From: Acidobacteria bacterium RIFCSPLOWO2_12_FULL_68_19
GTDB taxonomy: Bacteria > Acidobacteriota > Vicinamibacteria > Vicinamibacterales > UBA2999
Assembly: GCA_001767525.1 (NCBI GenBank)
Contig: MELF01000039.1
Coordinates: forward strand, 1 to 64,000
Length of the DNA stretch: 64,000 bases
Direction: 5' to 3'
Both the position numbers and the translations under genes were made by a program. Of this stretch, positions 35,543 through 43,742 are shown piece by piece; position 1 is the stretch's first letter; each line of letters begins with the position of its first letter. Below the pieces are notes generated by a model. The model had not been told where the DNA came from. It was given only the letters and a program-made list of their open reading frames with translations, and made no database searches.

Positions 35543-38500
35543 TCAGAACGTCAACTGCGCCCCGATCTTGATCACGCGTCCGCCCATGATCTGGATCGCG
35601 TTCCGCCACGTCGGGCCGTAGCGGGTGTTCTCGTTCAGCACCGTGTTCTCGTTCAGCACGTTGTAGACGTCGAAGTTCGCCTGAACGCGGCTGCTCCCGC
35701 CCAGATTGATGAAACGGCTGAAGCGCAGATCGATCTGCTTGATCCGCTCGCCATAGATCGCATTGTTCGGGATCAGATCGAAGGTCACGTTCTGGTTGCA
35801 CGCGCCCGTCGGGGCGGGGCACGCCGCCAGGTTCCGGCCGAGCGACGGCGCGATTTCGGCGTTGCTCGCCACGTAGGTCGCCCGGATTGGGAACCCCGGG
35901 ATGTTCTGGTAGATCGCGCTCGCCTGGAAGTCCCACGGCAGCGGATAGACGGCCTGGAGCTTCACCTGCGTCGAGCTCCCCCACGGCCGGCTCACCCGGC
36001 AGAACCCCGGCCGCGTGTCTCGCGAGTTGGTCCCCAGCCCGCCTCCTTGTTCAGGCGTTCCCGCCATGAGCGACCCCGGCGCGTTCGTGCCCGCGCCCGG
36101 CGAATCGACGGTCAGACAGAAATCGGTCACCGTGCGACCGATCGAGACGCCGCCCTGGAGGCTGGCGCGCTGCCACAGCCGCCCGTTCACGGCGATGTCG
36201 ACGCCGTCGAAGAACTCGCTGATGTCGCCGTAGTTGCTCGCCTGCGTGCGCACGTTGCTGACCTGCCCGAACCTGGCCGGCTTGATGTCGTACAAATCGC
36301 AGAAGCGGTTGCCGCTCACGCTGGACGGCAGCCGGCTGTCGGTCGGCGCCGTGATGCAGAACGGGTCGAAGTCGGCCGGCGTGACCAGCTCGTTGTCGAT
36401 CAACTGGAAGCCGCCGTACCACGTGCGGAAGTAGCCGACGTTGACCCCGAGGTTCTGCCGCACCTCGTGCTGCACCTGCACCGACCCCTGCCAGTTGTAG
36501 TTCTGCAGGTTGAAGCCCTCCCGCGCGTCGTCGGCGAAGCGGACACTCGGCCTCGTGCCCCCAAACGTCCGGTCGCTCCAGGCGCCGCACTCGCCGTTGG
36601 CCAGCGGGTTCAGCAGGTTGCAGTCCGGAACGTAATTCCGGTTCGCGTCGTTCCAGCTCCGGTCGGTGAACTGGGACATGTTGGCGACCGGGAGATTGAC
36701 CGCGACGCCGGTGTTGCGAAACGGATAGCGGCCGAGCGCCACCTTGAGCGCCGTCCGCCCGGTGCCGAACAGGTCGTACGCGGCGCCGAGGCGCGGGCTC
36801 AGGTTCTGCCAGTTCGGCGAGTGCTTCACCTCCGGCAGGTCCCGCTCCGGCACGTATGGACCGGCCGGCAGGTGGATTGCCGGAACGGTGGCATCGTACA
36901 CCGCGTAGCGCAGACCCACGTTCAGCGTGAGCCTCCGGATGGTCCACTGTTCGTTGGCGTACACCGCGTTCTCATGCGCCTCCTGGTACGGCCCCCACGG
37001 TCCCGTGTGGATCCGGACCGAGTTCGGGACGCGGTCGCGGAACACGTACGAGATCGCCTGGTTCACCATGTCGGCGTTGTTGTACTCCTCGCGCCCCTGC
37101 CTGAACTGGTTCAGGTCGACGCCCACCTTGAAGTTGTGGGTGCCGGTGACGAACGACATGGCGAACCGCTCGTGCCAGCGGGTGTCGTGCAGCGTCTGGT
37201 AGCCGGTCCGGCGCGAGCCGTAGATGAGGTTCAGTGCCTGATCCGTCACGGAGATGGCGTCGAACCCGGTCTCTGGCTGCCGCGTCTGATTCCGGAAGTA
37301 CTGGCTCCTGGACGAGTCGAACTCGAACAGGACGCGGTTGCTGGCCGGATAGGTGTAGCTCAGCACACCGAGGCTCTGTGGGTCGTAATGGTGCTCCGCC
37401 GTCGCCTCGGGCGCAAACAGCGGGCTCACCTGCTCCAGAATCGCGAAGGTACACTGGCAGGACGGGTGGACGGTATACGAGCCAGCGATCTTGTGCCGCT
37501 GCGCCGACTGCCAGGTCAGGCGAAGACCAACATCCTTCGAGAACGTACGGTCGTAGGCGGGCCGGCTGAGGTCCGGCTCGTAGAAGAGCGTCCCTTGCAG
37601 CTTGTTGTAGTAGTTGCCCACCTGATATTGGGACCGATCTTCCCAGCGGGCGGAGGCAAAGAACCACAGCTTGTCGCGCCGGATCGGGCCGCCGATCCCG
37701 CCGCCGACGTCGTAGTACTCCCTGACCGACGGCGCCGACCTCAGGCCACGACGACGGAGATCGTCGTCGACGTTGTCGCTCGTCAGCTTCGGCCCGGTGA
37801 ACTCCGCGCTCATGCTGCCGGAGAAGATGTTGCCTCCGTCGCGCGGAATGACGTTGATCTGCACACCGCCGGTGGTCGACTCGGCGTTGCCCGCGGCGGT
37901 CTCGACGACGACTTCCTGGAAGGTGTGCGAGTTGTACTGGAAGCCGCCTCCGCTGAAGACGCGGCTGTCCATGCCGCCGAAGTTGAACGTCATATCCTCG
38001 GCGCGCTGGCCGTGGACGCCGAAGAACCCCCGGTCGGTGCCGACGCCGCCCACGTCGTGGAAGTTCGCGCCGCCGGTATCGGCGCCCAGGATGAGGCTGA
38101 CGAGCTGCGACGGCCGCTGGCTCGTGGGAATCGCGTCCAGGGTCTCCTTCGTCAGCGTCGTCTGCTGCCCGACGTTCTGCACGTCGACGACCGGAGCGAC
38201 CCCGGATACGGTGATCGTTTCCTCGACGTTCCCCACCTGCATCTCGGCGTTGACCGTCGCGGTAAACGTCGTCGTCAGCTCGATGCCTTCTCGTCTGAAC
38301 GTGCTGAACCCCGGCAGCGTGAAGGTGACGGTATAGACGCCGGGTCGAAGATCGACGATCCGGTACAGGCCCTGGCTGTCGGTGACCACCACGCGGACCT
38401 TTTCGATCAGGGCGGGACTGGCCGCCTCCACTGTGACGCCCGGGAGGACGGCCCCCGAGGGATCGCGCACGACCCCGGCGATATTGCCAGTCTCGGCCTG

Positions 38501-38575
38501 GGCCGATGCGAGCGACGGCAGGAACAACACACAGGACACGACGACGACGACGAGACGCGCGACGAGTTGGGCCAT
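35543..38575 (-). CDS. TonB-dependent receptor, Oar-like, copy 4
   Basis: The gene starts with two consecutive ATG codons (38578, 38575); GGAGG is one base before the first and four before the second, so 38575 is preferred (1010 residues). The product has signal peptide (LPSLASAQ), regulatory-like domain (GNIAGVVRDPSGAVLPG), plug and a barrel ending QLTF. The barrel shows PSCQC and CNLLNPLANGECG. It is followed by the two amidohydrolases and preceded by its own promoter. It is the receptor of the second cluster. Confidence 0.9.
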   Translation of the reverse strand: MAQLVARLVVVVVSCVLFLPSLASAQAETGNIAGVVRDPSGAVLPGVTVEAASPALIEKVRVVVTDSQGLYRIVDLRPGVYTVTFTLPGFSTFRREGIELTTTFTATVNAEMQVGNVEETITVSGVAPVVDVQNVGQQTTLTKETLDAIPTSQRPSQLVSLILGADTGGANFHDVGGVGTDRGFFGVHGQRAEDMTFNFGGMDSRVFSGGGFQYNSHTFQEVVVETAAGNAESTTGGVQINVIPRDGGNIFSGSMSAEFTGPKLTSDNVDDDLRRRGLRSAPSVREYYDVGGGIGGPIRRDKLWFFASARWEDRSQYQVGNYYNKLQGTLFYEPDLSRPAYDRTFSKDVGLRLTWQSAQRHKIAGSYTVHPSCQCTFAILEQVSPLFAPEATAEHHYDPQSLGVLSYTYPASNRVLFEFDSSRSQYFRNQTRQPETGFDAISVTDQALNLIYGSRRTGYQTLHDTRWHERFAMSFVTGTHNFKVGVDLNQFRQGREEYNNADMVNQAISYVFRDRVPNSVRIHTGPWGPYQEAHENAVYANEQWTIRRLTLNVGLRYAVYDATVPAIHLPAGPYVPERDLPEVKHSPNWQNLSPRLGAAYDLFGTGRTALKVALGRYPFRNTGVAVNLPVANMSQFTDRSWNDANRNYVPDCNLLNPLANGECGAWSDRTFGGTRPSVRFADDAREGFNLQNYNWQGSVQVQHEVRQNLGVNVGYFRTWYGGFQLIDNELVTPADFDPFCITAPTDSRLPSSVSGNRFCDLYDIKPARFGQVSNVRTQASNYGDISEFFDGVDIAVNGRLWQRASLQGGVSIGRTVTDFCLTVDSPGAGTNAPGSLMAGTPEQGGGLGTNSRDTRPGFCRVSRPWGSSTQVKLQAVYPLPWDFQASAIYQNIPGFPIRATYVASNAEIAPSLGRNLAACPAPTGACNQNVTFDLIPNNAIYGERIKQIDLRFSRFINLGGSSRVQANFDVYNVLNENTVLNENTRYGPTWRNAIQIMGGRVIKIGAQLTF

Positions 38576-38632
38576 CATGCCTCCTTGCGGCCGAGGAACC
38601 CGCGTCTCCCGCCTTGACCTGGAAGACCTGGC

Positions 38633-38661
38633 TACATAGCCGCTCGCAGCAGTTCCATCAA
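38633..38661 (-). promoter_or_regulatory. candidate sigma70 promoter of TonB receptor copy 4
   Basis: On the minus strand TTGATG (38661-38656), a 17-base spacer, TATGTA (38638-38633). The predicted leader is about 50 bases. It allows the receptor and amidohydrolases to be expressed apart from the NHL gene upstream. Confidence 0.5.
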
Positions 38662-38750
38662 GGTGCGCCTCCGACGACTTGCCCTGGATTTCGGTTGAAG
38701 AGTCGTCGCACGTGCGCGCCCACGCGCACGTGCGACCGCCGGTCGTTCGT

Positions 38751-40016
38751 TCAGTTGGTTCCGGCGGTGAACCGCGCCTCCTGGCCCACGATCCTGGCCG
38801 GGTCGGCGTTCGGCTTGGGCCGGAACTTCTGCACGCGCCCGTTGAAGACTTCGGCGACGTACAGGTTCCCGTCCTGATCGGTCGAGATCTGATGCGGGCC
38901 GTTGAACAGGCCCGGCTGTCCGCCGCGGCCTCCCCACCCGTACAGATAGTTCCCGTTCAGGTCGTACTTGAGCATCCGGTTCGTGCCGCCATCACCCACC
39001 CACACGTACTGATCGGTGGAGATGAAGTGATAGTAGGGCGACGAGTACCGGCCGGTCGAGAACATGTCGAGGAACTTGCCGTTCTCGTCGAAGACCTGGA
39101 ACCGGCGGTGGCCGCGATCGACGACGAACAGCCGCCGGTCCTTGCTGATGGCGATGCTGTGGACGGTGTCAAACTCGTTGGGCCCCGGGTTGTTCGGATC
39201 CTTCGGCGCCGTGCCCCAGTCGGTCAGGAACGTGCCGTCCTTGTCGAACTTGGCCACGCGCGTCCCGCCGTAGCCGTCGCTGATGAAGAACGTCCCATCG
39301 GGCAGCCAGTCGATGTCGGTCGGCCGGTCGAAGAGCTTCCCGCTGTCGCGTCCGCGCTTGCCGAGCGTGCCGAGCGTCAGCACGAGCTTGCCGTCATAGG
39401 TGAACTTCCAGATGACGTGCTGCTGGTCGTCGATGATCCAGACGTGCTTCTCCGCGTCGTACGGGCTCATCTTGATCTTGTGCGGACCGCGGCCGCAGCG
39501 GTCTTCGGCGAACATCTTCTCGAGGTGCGGCCACTCCTGCACGACTTTGCCGTCGCGGTCCACGACGAACACCGAGTGGTGCCAGCGGCGCTCCCAGCCG
39601 CGCTTCTCCACCGCTTCGCACGTCGCGCTGAGCCCGTCGCCGTTGCCCGTGGCGTTGCCGCGCGAGGGATTCAGCATCCCGTAGGGCGTCCACGGCTTGG
39701 CGCCCTTCGGCAGCGGCAGCTCACCGCGCTGGGCGATCCAGATGCGATCCGGCGTTTCCGCCCACACGGCGCCGGTCGATCCCCACGTCCACCCCTCGTG
39801 CTTCACGCCGTCGGGACCGTCGGCCAGGGGCTGCGGCCAGTTCTCCACCAGGTCGTAGGGGCCGAACTCGTCCTGTCCGCCCCGCTCCTGCGCCGGCGCC
39901 GGCGCCGCGGGCGCAGCTCCAGTGCCGTTCCCGTTGCCGTTGCTGCAGCCGGCGGCCAGCACGACGACCGCCATCACCGCGACCACGTACTTCACTGACC
40001 ACCACTGCGCGCACAT
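38751..40016 (-). CDS. NHL-repeat beta-propeller lipoprotein, copy 2
   Basis: ATG 40016 has GGAGGAGG upstream. A lipobox VLAAGC follows a short hydrophobic run, then a Gly/Asn/Ala/Pro linker and propeller blades with the same phrases as copy 1 (MSPYDAEKHVWIIDDQQHVIWKF; FFISDGYGGTRVAKFDKDG split over a blade; NLYVAEVFNGRVQKF). The 421-residue protein is probably anchored in a membrane facing the periplasm. Longer frames start upstream but the lipobox defines the start. Confidence 0.85.
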   Translation of the reverse strand: MCAQWWSVKYVVAVMAVVVLAAGCSNGNGNGTGAAPAAPAPAQERGGQDEFGPYDLVENWPQPLADGPDGVKHEGWTWGSTGAVWAETPDRIWIAQRGELPLPKGAKPWTPYGMLNPSRGNATGNGDGLSATCEAVEKRGWERRWHHSVFVVDRDGKVVQEWPHLEKMFAEDRCGRGPHKIKMSPYDAEKHVWIIDDQQHVIWKFTYDGKLVLTLGTLGKRGRDSGKLFDRPTDIDWLPDGTFFISDGYGGTRVAKFDKDGTFLTDWGTAPKDPNNPGPNEFDTVHSIAISKDRRLFVVDRGHRRFQVFDENGKFLDMFSTGRYSSPYYHFISTDQYVWVGDGGTNRMLKYDLNGNYLYGWGGRGGQPGLFNGPHQISTDQDGNLYVAEVFNGRVQKFRPKPNADPARIVGQEARFTAGTN

Positions 40017-40099
40017 TGAATCCTCCTCCGGCGGGTCCACTCCGTCCCTCGACGCCACTCGGAACACCCCGAGCGCCGTCGAAGGGCGCAGCACCCGTC

Positions 40100-40513
40100 C
40101 TACTTCGAATCCACCCCAGGCGCGTCCGCGCTCGACGTGCCGAAGAACAGCCTGCGCCCGTCGGGGAGCGTCACGTCGCGTCCGTTGGCCCGCCGCGATC
40201 CGTCCCGGGCCTGATAGCCGTCGACGATGACCTCCATCCCGGGCTTGACCGTGTTCTTGTTGATGCCCCGTCTGAACAGGCTGTTGGGCGACCCCGCCTC
40301 GATCATCCAGCTCTCGGCGGTGCCGTCGGGCTTCTTCACCTCGATGTGCATCCAGGAGTGGGGATTGATCCACTCCATCTTCGTGACGGTGGCTCGGAAC
40401 TTCACCGGCTTCCTGGCGTCGAACTCCGAGGCAAACGAGTGATGGGCCCATGTCGGCGCCGCTGCGGTCACGAGCACGCTACAGGCGGCGATGAGAACTA
40501 CTCTGATGCGCAT
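40100..40513 (-). CDS. secreted DUF6152-like 'HHSF' protein, copy 2
   Basis: The protein has 137 residues with a signal ending APTWA and predicted mature start HHSFASEFDARKP. It shares FRATVTKMEWINPHSWMHIEV and GMEVIVDGYQARDGS with the copy at 18267. It follows a family A gene by 71 bases, just as copy 1 follows one by 82 bases. Confidence 0.8.
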   Translation of the reverse strand: MRIRVVLIAACSVLVTAAAPTWAHHSFASEFDARKPVKFRATVTKMEWINPHSWMHIEVKKPDGTAESWMIEAGSPNSLFRRGINKNTVKPGMEVIVDGYQARDGSRRANGRDVTLPDGRRLFFGTSSADAPGVDSK

Positions 40514-40584
40514 CGGGACTACCCTCCAGGTCTCTCCAGTGTCCGGCTGAAACCGGACACATCACACCGACGCCGGAGACGACG

Positions 40585-41703
40585 TCAGCCTTCCCCGTCG
40601 CCCGCGCGGGCGTCGGGGGCGTTCGGATCGAACCGCTCGCCCCGCCGTTCCCGCTCGCGGGCGCCATGCAGCCAGTGGTACATGTCGTAGTTGGTCTCCT
40701 GGCACTGGTACTCGTAGATCTGCTCGTCGGTGAGATTCCATGGCACGAGAATCGTGAACGGTTGTGTCCACGTCTCGGGATCCGACATCGTCACTTCGTA
40801 GTGCAGCCGGTCGGGCGCCACACGGGTGAAGCGCTCGACGATGCGGTACGTCTTCGGATTCGCGTTCCCGTAGACGACGCCGGTGCGGCCCACCTCGGCC
40901 GACGAGAGGAAATTGCGCGTCTCGACGACGAGGGCGTTTCCCTCCCACCGCCCGCGCGGGTCGCCGAGCCACGTTTCGACGTTCTCCGGCAGGAACGGCC
41001 GGCCGTCGACCGGAATGATCCGCGAGAAGTGGATCATCTCCGAGTAGATGACCACGTAGCCAGGCGCCTGGAAGATCTGAGCCATGTTGTTGTAGATCGC
41101 CGGCATGTAGGGGTGGCCACCCCCTTCGTTCCGCCGCCGGATGATGCAGCGGTTGCCGACGTCCATGTCGCGGTAGCTCTCCATGAACCCGGTGTTGAAG
41201 CGCCGGGTTGACAGATCCTGCTCGGCCCGGGCCCGCTGCTCGTCGGGCGTGAGCGTCCGCTGCACCCGCGGCGGCAGCCGGCCGTTCGGCGGATCGACGA
41301 TGAGCGACGTCCGTTTGTCGGAGGTGAGGCGCATCCGCGCCGGGTCCATCCAGACGTCGTTGTACGAGCGCGACACGTCGGCCTGCGGGCCGCCGTCGCG
41401 CCGGTCGCGGTCCAGCCGGTAGGCGAGCTCCTTCTGCAACTGCGCCGCTTCTTCATCCGAAAGGACCGGCTTGTCGGCCAGGTGCGGTGGGCGCTGCAGC
41501 GGCGTGCTGGTGCCGTAGTTATAGATCCCCTGGAGGTCCGGGTCGCCCCAGGGCGTCCGGGGCGGCGTCCATGCCTCGCCCGCCGCCGGCTCCGTCGTGA
41601 CGCCGTCCCGCAGCCACCTCAGCCGCCCCGTTGCGGCGAGCCCGGAGACGACCACGAGCGCCGCCACTAGGACTGCGAGGGACACCCGCTGTCGACCGCT
41701 CAT
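40585..41703 (-). CDS. uncharacterised secreted protein, family A, member 4 (diverged)
   Basis: ATG 41703 overlaps the family B stop by four bases (ATGA). The 372-residue product has one N-terminal hydrophobic segment (AVLVAALVVVSGLAA). Family A motifs are present but diverged: WGDPDLQGIYNYG, NGRLPPRV, RCIIR, IFQAPGYVVIY, IIPVDGRPF, RGRWEGNALVVET, IVERFTRVAP and YEVTMSDPETWT. The C-terminal motif reads YEYQCQETNYD instead of CHEQNYG, so the conserved His is replaced by Gln. The function is unknown. Confidence 0.75.
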   Translation of the reverse strand: MSGRQRVSLAVLVAALVVVSGLAATGRLRWLRDGVTTEPAAGEAWTPPRTPWGDPDLQGIYNYGTSTPLQRPPHLADKPVLSDEEAAQLQKELAYRLDRDRRDGGPQADVSRSYNDVWMDPARMRLTSDKRTSLIVDPPNGRLPPRVQRTLTPDEQRARAEQDLSTRRFNTGFMESYRDMDVGNRCIIRRRNEGGGHPYMPAIYNNMAQIFQAPGYVVIYSEMIHFSRIIPVDGRPFLPENVETWLGDPRGRWEGNALVVETRNFLSSAEVGRTGVVYGNANPKTYRIVERFTRVAPDRLHYEVTMSDPETWTQPFTILVPWNLTDEQIYEYQCQETNYDMYHWLHGARERERRGERFDPNAPDARAGDGEG

Positions 41704-42626
41704 TGCTGCCTCCGTCGGGGCGAGTCGGGCCCGCCCTTCTTGGTGAACCGTCCGTACAGCAGCTCCTCCACGAACGGCTGGCACTTGAACTCCATCAGCT
41801 GGACGTTCGGCTCCATGCGCCGGTACAGAGGAAAACTGATCTTCCATGCACGCGTGAACACCGCCGGGTCTTCGATCGTCGCCTCGTACGAGATGTGATA
41901 CGGACTGACCGCCGTCAGCCGCTCCGTGATGTGCGCCGTCGCGCTGTAGTAGTTGCCCGCCCGGTCGAGCCAGTTCCGCTCGTTGAGCGACGTGACATCG
42001 ATGACGAGCGTGTCGCCGTCCCAGCGTCCGCGCGACCAGCCCATGAAGAAGGTGTTGTCGACCGGCGACTCTTCCGGCCCGTTCATGCGCACGATCCGCG
42101 AGGTGCCGTTGAACTCGTGCGTCATCAGGACCGCGTCCGGCGTCTGCACGATCTGCAGCGGGTACGGCAGGTACATGGCGCGCGGCACGCCCGGCATCCA
42201 GCACTTCAGCTCGGGGTCGCCGAGCGGCGGGTCGGTGCCGTCGCCAGGAACCGAGGCCGTGGTCCGGGTGTCGAAGTTCGCGCGCCGCCGGGCGAGCGCC
42301 TCGGGACGATACGGAATGACGCCGCCCTCGACGACGCTCTGGCCGCCCGGTTCGGCGCCCCACGCACCGAGCAACTGCGGAAAGGCGCCTTGCGCGGCGC
42401 CGTGCGCCTCGAGATCCCAGTAGGCCGTGGTGAGCGCCTGCCAGATGCCGTTCAGGTTCGGCCGGCCGTCCGGTGTGCGCGGCGCCGTGTAGGGCGCGAA
42501 GCGTCCGGGAGCAGACGCCTCGCCGCCCGGAGCCTGCGCCTCGAGCAGCCGCGCCGCGAGCCAGACGCTCGCCAGCCCCACGGCGACGACGCCGACGACC
42601 ATCACCAGCTTCGACCGGCCGACCAT
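41700..42626 (-). CDS. uncharacterised secreted protein, family B, member 2
   Basis: ATG 42626 begins MVGRSKLVMVVGVVAVG, a signal or anchor segment. The 308-residue protein matches member 1 throughout: GRPNLNGIWQALTTAYWDLE, LKCWMPGVPRAMYLPYPLQI, FMGWSRGRWDGDTLVIDV, WLDRAGNYY, YEATIEDPAVFTRAWKISFP and MEFKCQPFVEELLY. It lies 10 bases after the MBL stop and overlaps the family A start, so MBL, B, A and DUF6152 are one transcript. Confidence 0.75.
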   Translation of the reverse strand: MVGRSKLVMVVGVVAVGLASVWLAARLLEAQAPGGEASAPGRFAPYTAPRTPDGRPNLNGIWQALTTAYWDLEAHGAAQGAFPQLLGAWGAEPGGQSVVEGGVIPYRPEALARRRANFDTRTTASVPGDGTDPPLGDPELKCWMPGVPRAMYLPYPLQIVQTPDAVLMTHEFNGTSRIVRMNGPEESPVDNTFFMGWSRGRWDGDTLVIDVTSLNERNWLDRAGNYYSATAHITERLTAVSPYHISYEATIEDPAVFTRAWKISFPLYRRMEPNVQLMEFKCQPFVEELLYGRFTKKGGPDSPRRRQQ

Positions 42627-42636
42627 TCGGGAACTC

Positions 42637-43428
42637 CTACTTCGCTGTCGGATACCAGTTGAGCAGCCGCACCTCGATCGGCTGCCCCTTGAGCGCCGCC
42701 GCGAACTCCTCCGGCTTCTGTCCCATGTAGTGGTACGGAATCGCAATCTTCGGCCGGAATCCCTTGACGCACTCCGCCGCCTCGGCCGGTGTCATCGTGT
42801 ACGGCAGGTTCATCGGGACGAGCGCCACGTCGACGTTCTTCACCCACTGCGCCATGGCAGGCACGCACTCGGTGTCGCCCGCGACGTACACCTGCGCGGC
42901 CTTCCCTTCGCGCACCGCCACCAGCTTGTCGCTGAAGGCGACGACGTACCCCTGGCCTCGCCCCTGCGGATGGTAGAGCTGCCCGGGCGCCGGCCCGCGC
43001 TGCACGTTGTACGCCGGCACGGAGATGACCGTGATGCCGGCGAGCGCGTCCTGGTTGGTGCGCATCAGCCGGTTCCCCATCACCACGACATCCGGGATCT
43101 TCTGTGTCTCCGCCACGGCCGGCGGGACGACCACCGGGGCCTTGGGCTTACGGAGCTTCACCACCGCCGCCGGATCGAAATGGTCTGGATGAATGTCGGT
43201 GACGAGGATGAGGTCTGCCGGCTTCGCACGGGACAGATCCGCCTGGCCGCTTACGGGATCGACGAGCACGACCTTCGCGCCCAGCTCGATCTGCACACTG
43301 GCATGCCCGAGCGCGGTGATCACCACGGGACCGCTCGCTGTCATAACCTTGGTGGAAGTCGGCGCTTGGGCCCGACCGACCACAGTCGTCATTACGATCA
43401 ACAACGGCACGCTCCAACGGAGTTTCAT
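42637..43428 (-). CDS. secreted UPF0173-like metallo-beta-lactamase-fold protein
   Basis: The protein has 263 residues with signal peptide (TTVVGRAQ). The fold is the short MBL type (GHASVQIELGAKVVLVDP; VYVAGDTECVPAM; IPYHYMG). The metal motif reads TDIHPDHFD, so the first His of HxHxDH is Asp, as in a known MBL subgroup; activity is still likely. It is the first gene of the second cluster. A -10 hexamer TATAAT lies on the coding strand at 43543-43538, without a clear -35. Confidence 0.8.
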   Translation of the reverse strand: MKLRWSVPLLIVMTTVVGRAQAPTSTKVMTASGPVVITALGHASVQIELGAKVVLVDPVSGQADLSRAKPADLILVTDIHPDHFDPAAVVKLRKPKAPVVVPPAVAETQKIPDVVVMGNRLMRTNQDALAGITVISVPAYNVQRGPAPGQLYHPQGRGQGYVVAFSDKLVAVREGKAAQVYVAGDTECVPAMAQWVKNVDVALVPMNLPYTMTPAEAAECVKGFRPKIAIPYHYMGQKPEEFAAALKGQPIEVRLLNWYPTAK

Positions 43429-43742
43429 CTGTTCCTCCCTCTTCTCGCCGGCGCCTTCCTCTGGAGTCGTCTGTCGTGTGGCTGTCGATTCTCCCGATGC
43501 CCGGTGGGCGATAATCGGCGCCCGAAAAATTGCCCGGATTATACGTCCGCTACCGCAATCCGCGGCGGACTCCTTTCGCCGCTGCCAGCGCTGGCGCCGC
43601 TACGGCCGCGGCGAACGGACGTATCCCTACGCAAGTCACTGATCCAAAGGGTCTTATGAGGGCGGAAGCGATCGGCGCCGCCCGCCGACGGCCGCTGCGG
43701 CGACTCGGAGAAGACGTGGTGACCGGCTGAAGAGGTCCGCGC
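43429..43742. other. intergenic region, candidate -10 only
   Basis: About 310 bases between the MBL gene start and the di-haem oxidoreductase stop. On the minus strand a perfect TATAAT sits at 43543-43538, about 110 bases before the MBL start; the -35 region is GC-only, so an activator or an alternative sigma factor may be needed. No gene was seen. Confidence 0.4.

Noticed and set aside
36047..38617. Plus-strand open frame of 856 residues
   Set aside because: It is antisense to TonB receptor copy 4; the composition is the usual GC-frame shadow with no recognisable fold.
42637..43428. Loss of MBL activity because the first His of HxHxDH is Asp
   Set aside because: The DxHxDH form occurs in a known MBL subgroup and the other ligands are intact, so inactivity is not supported.
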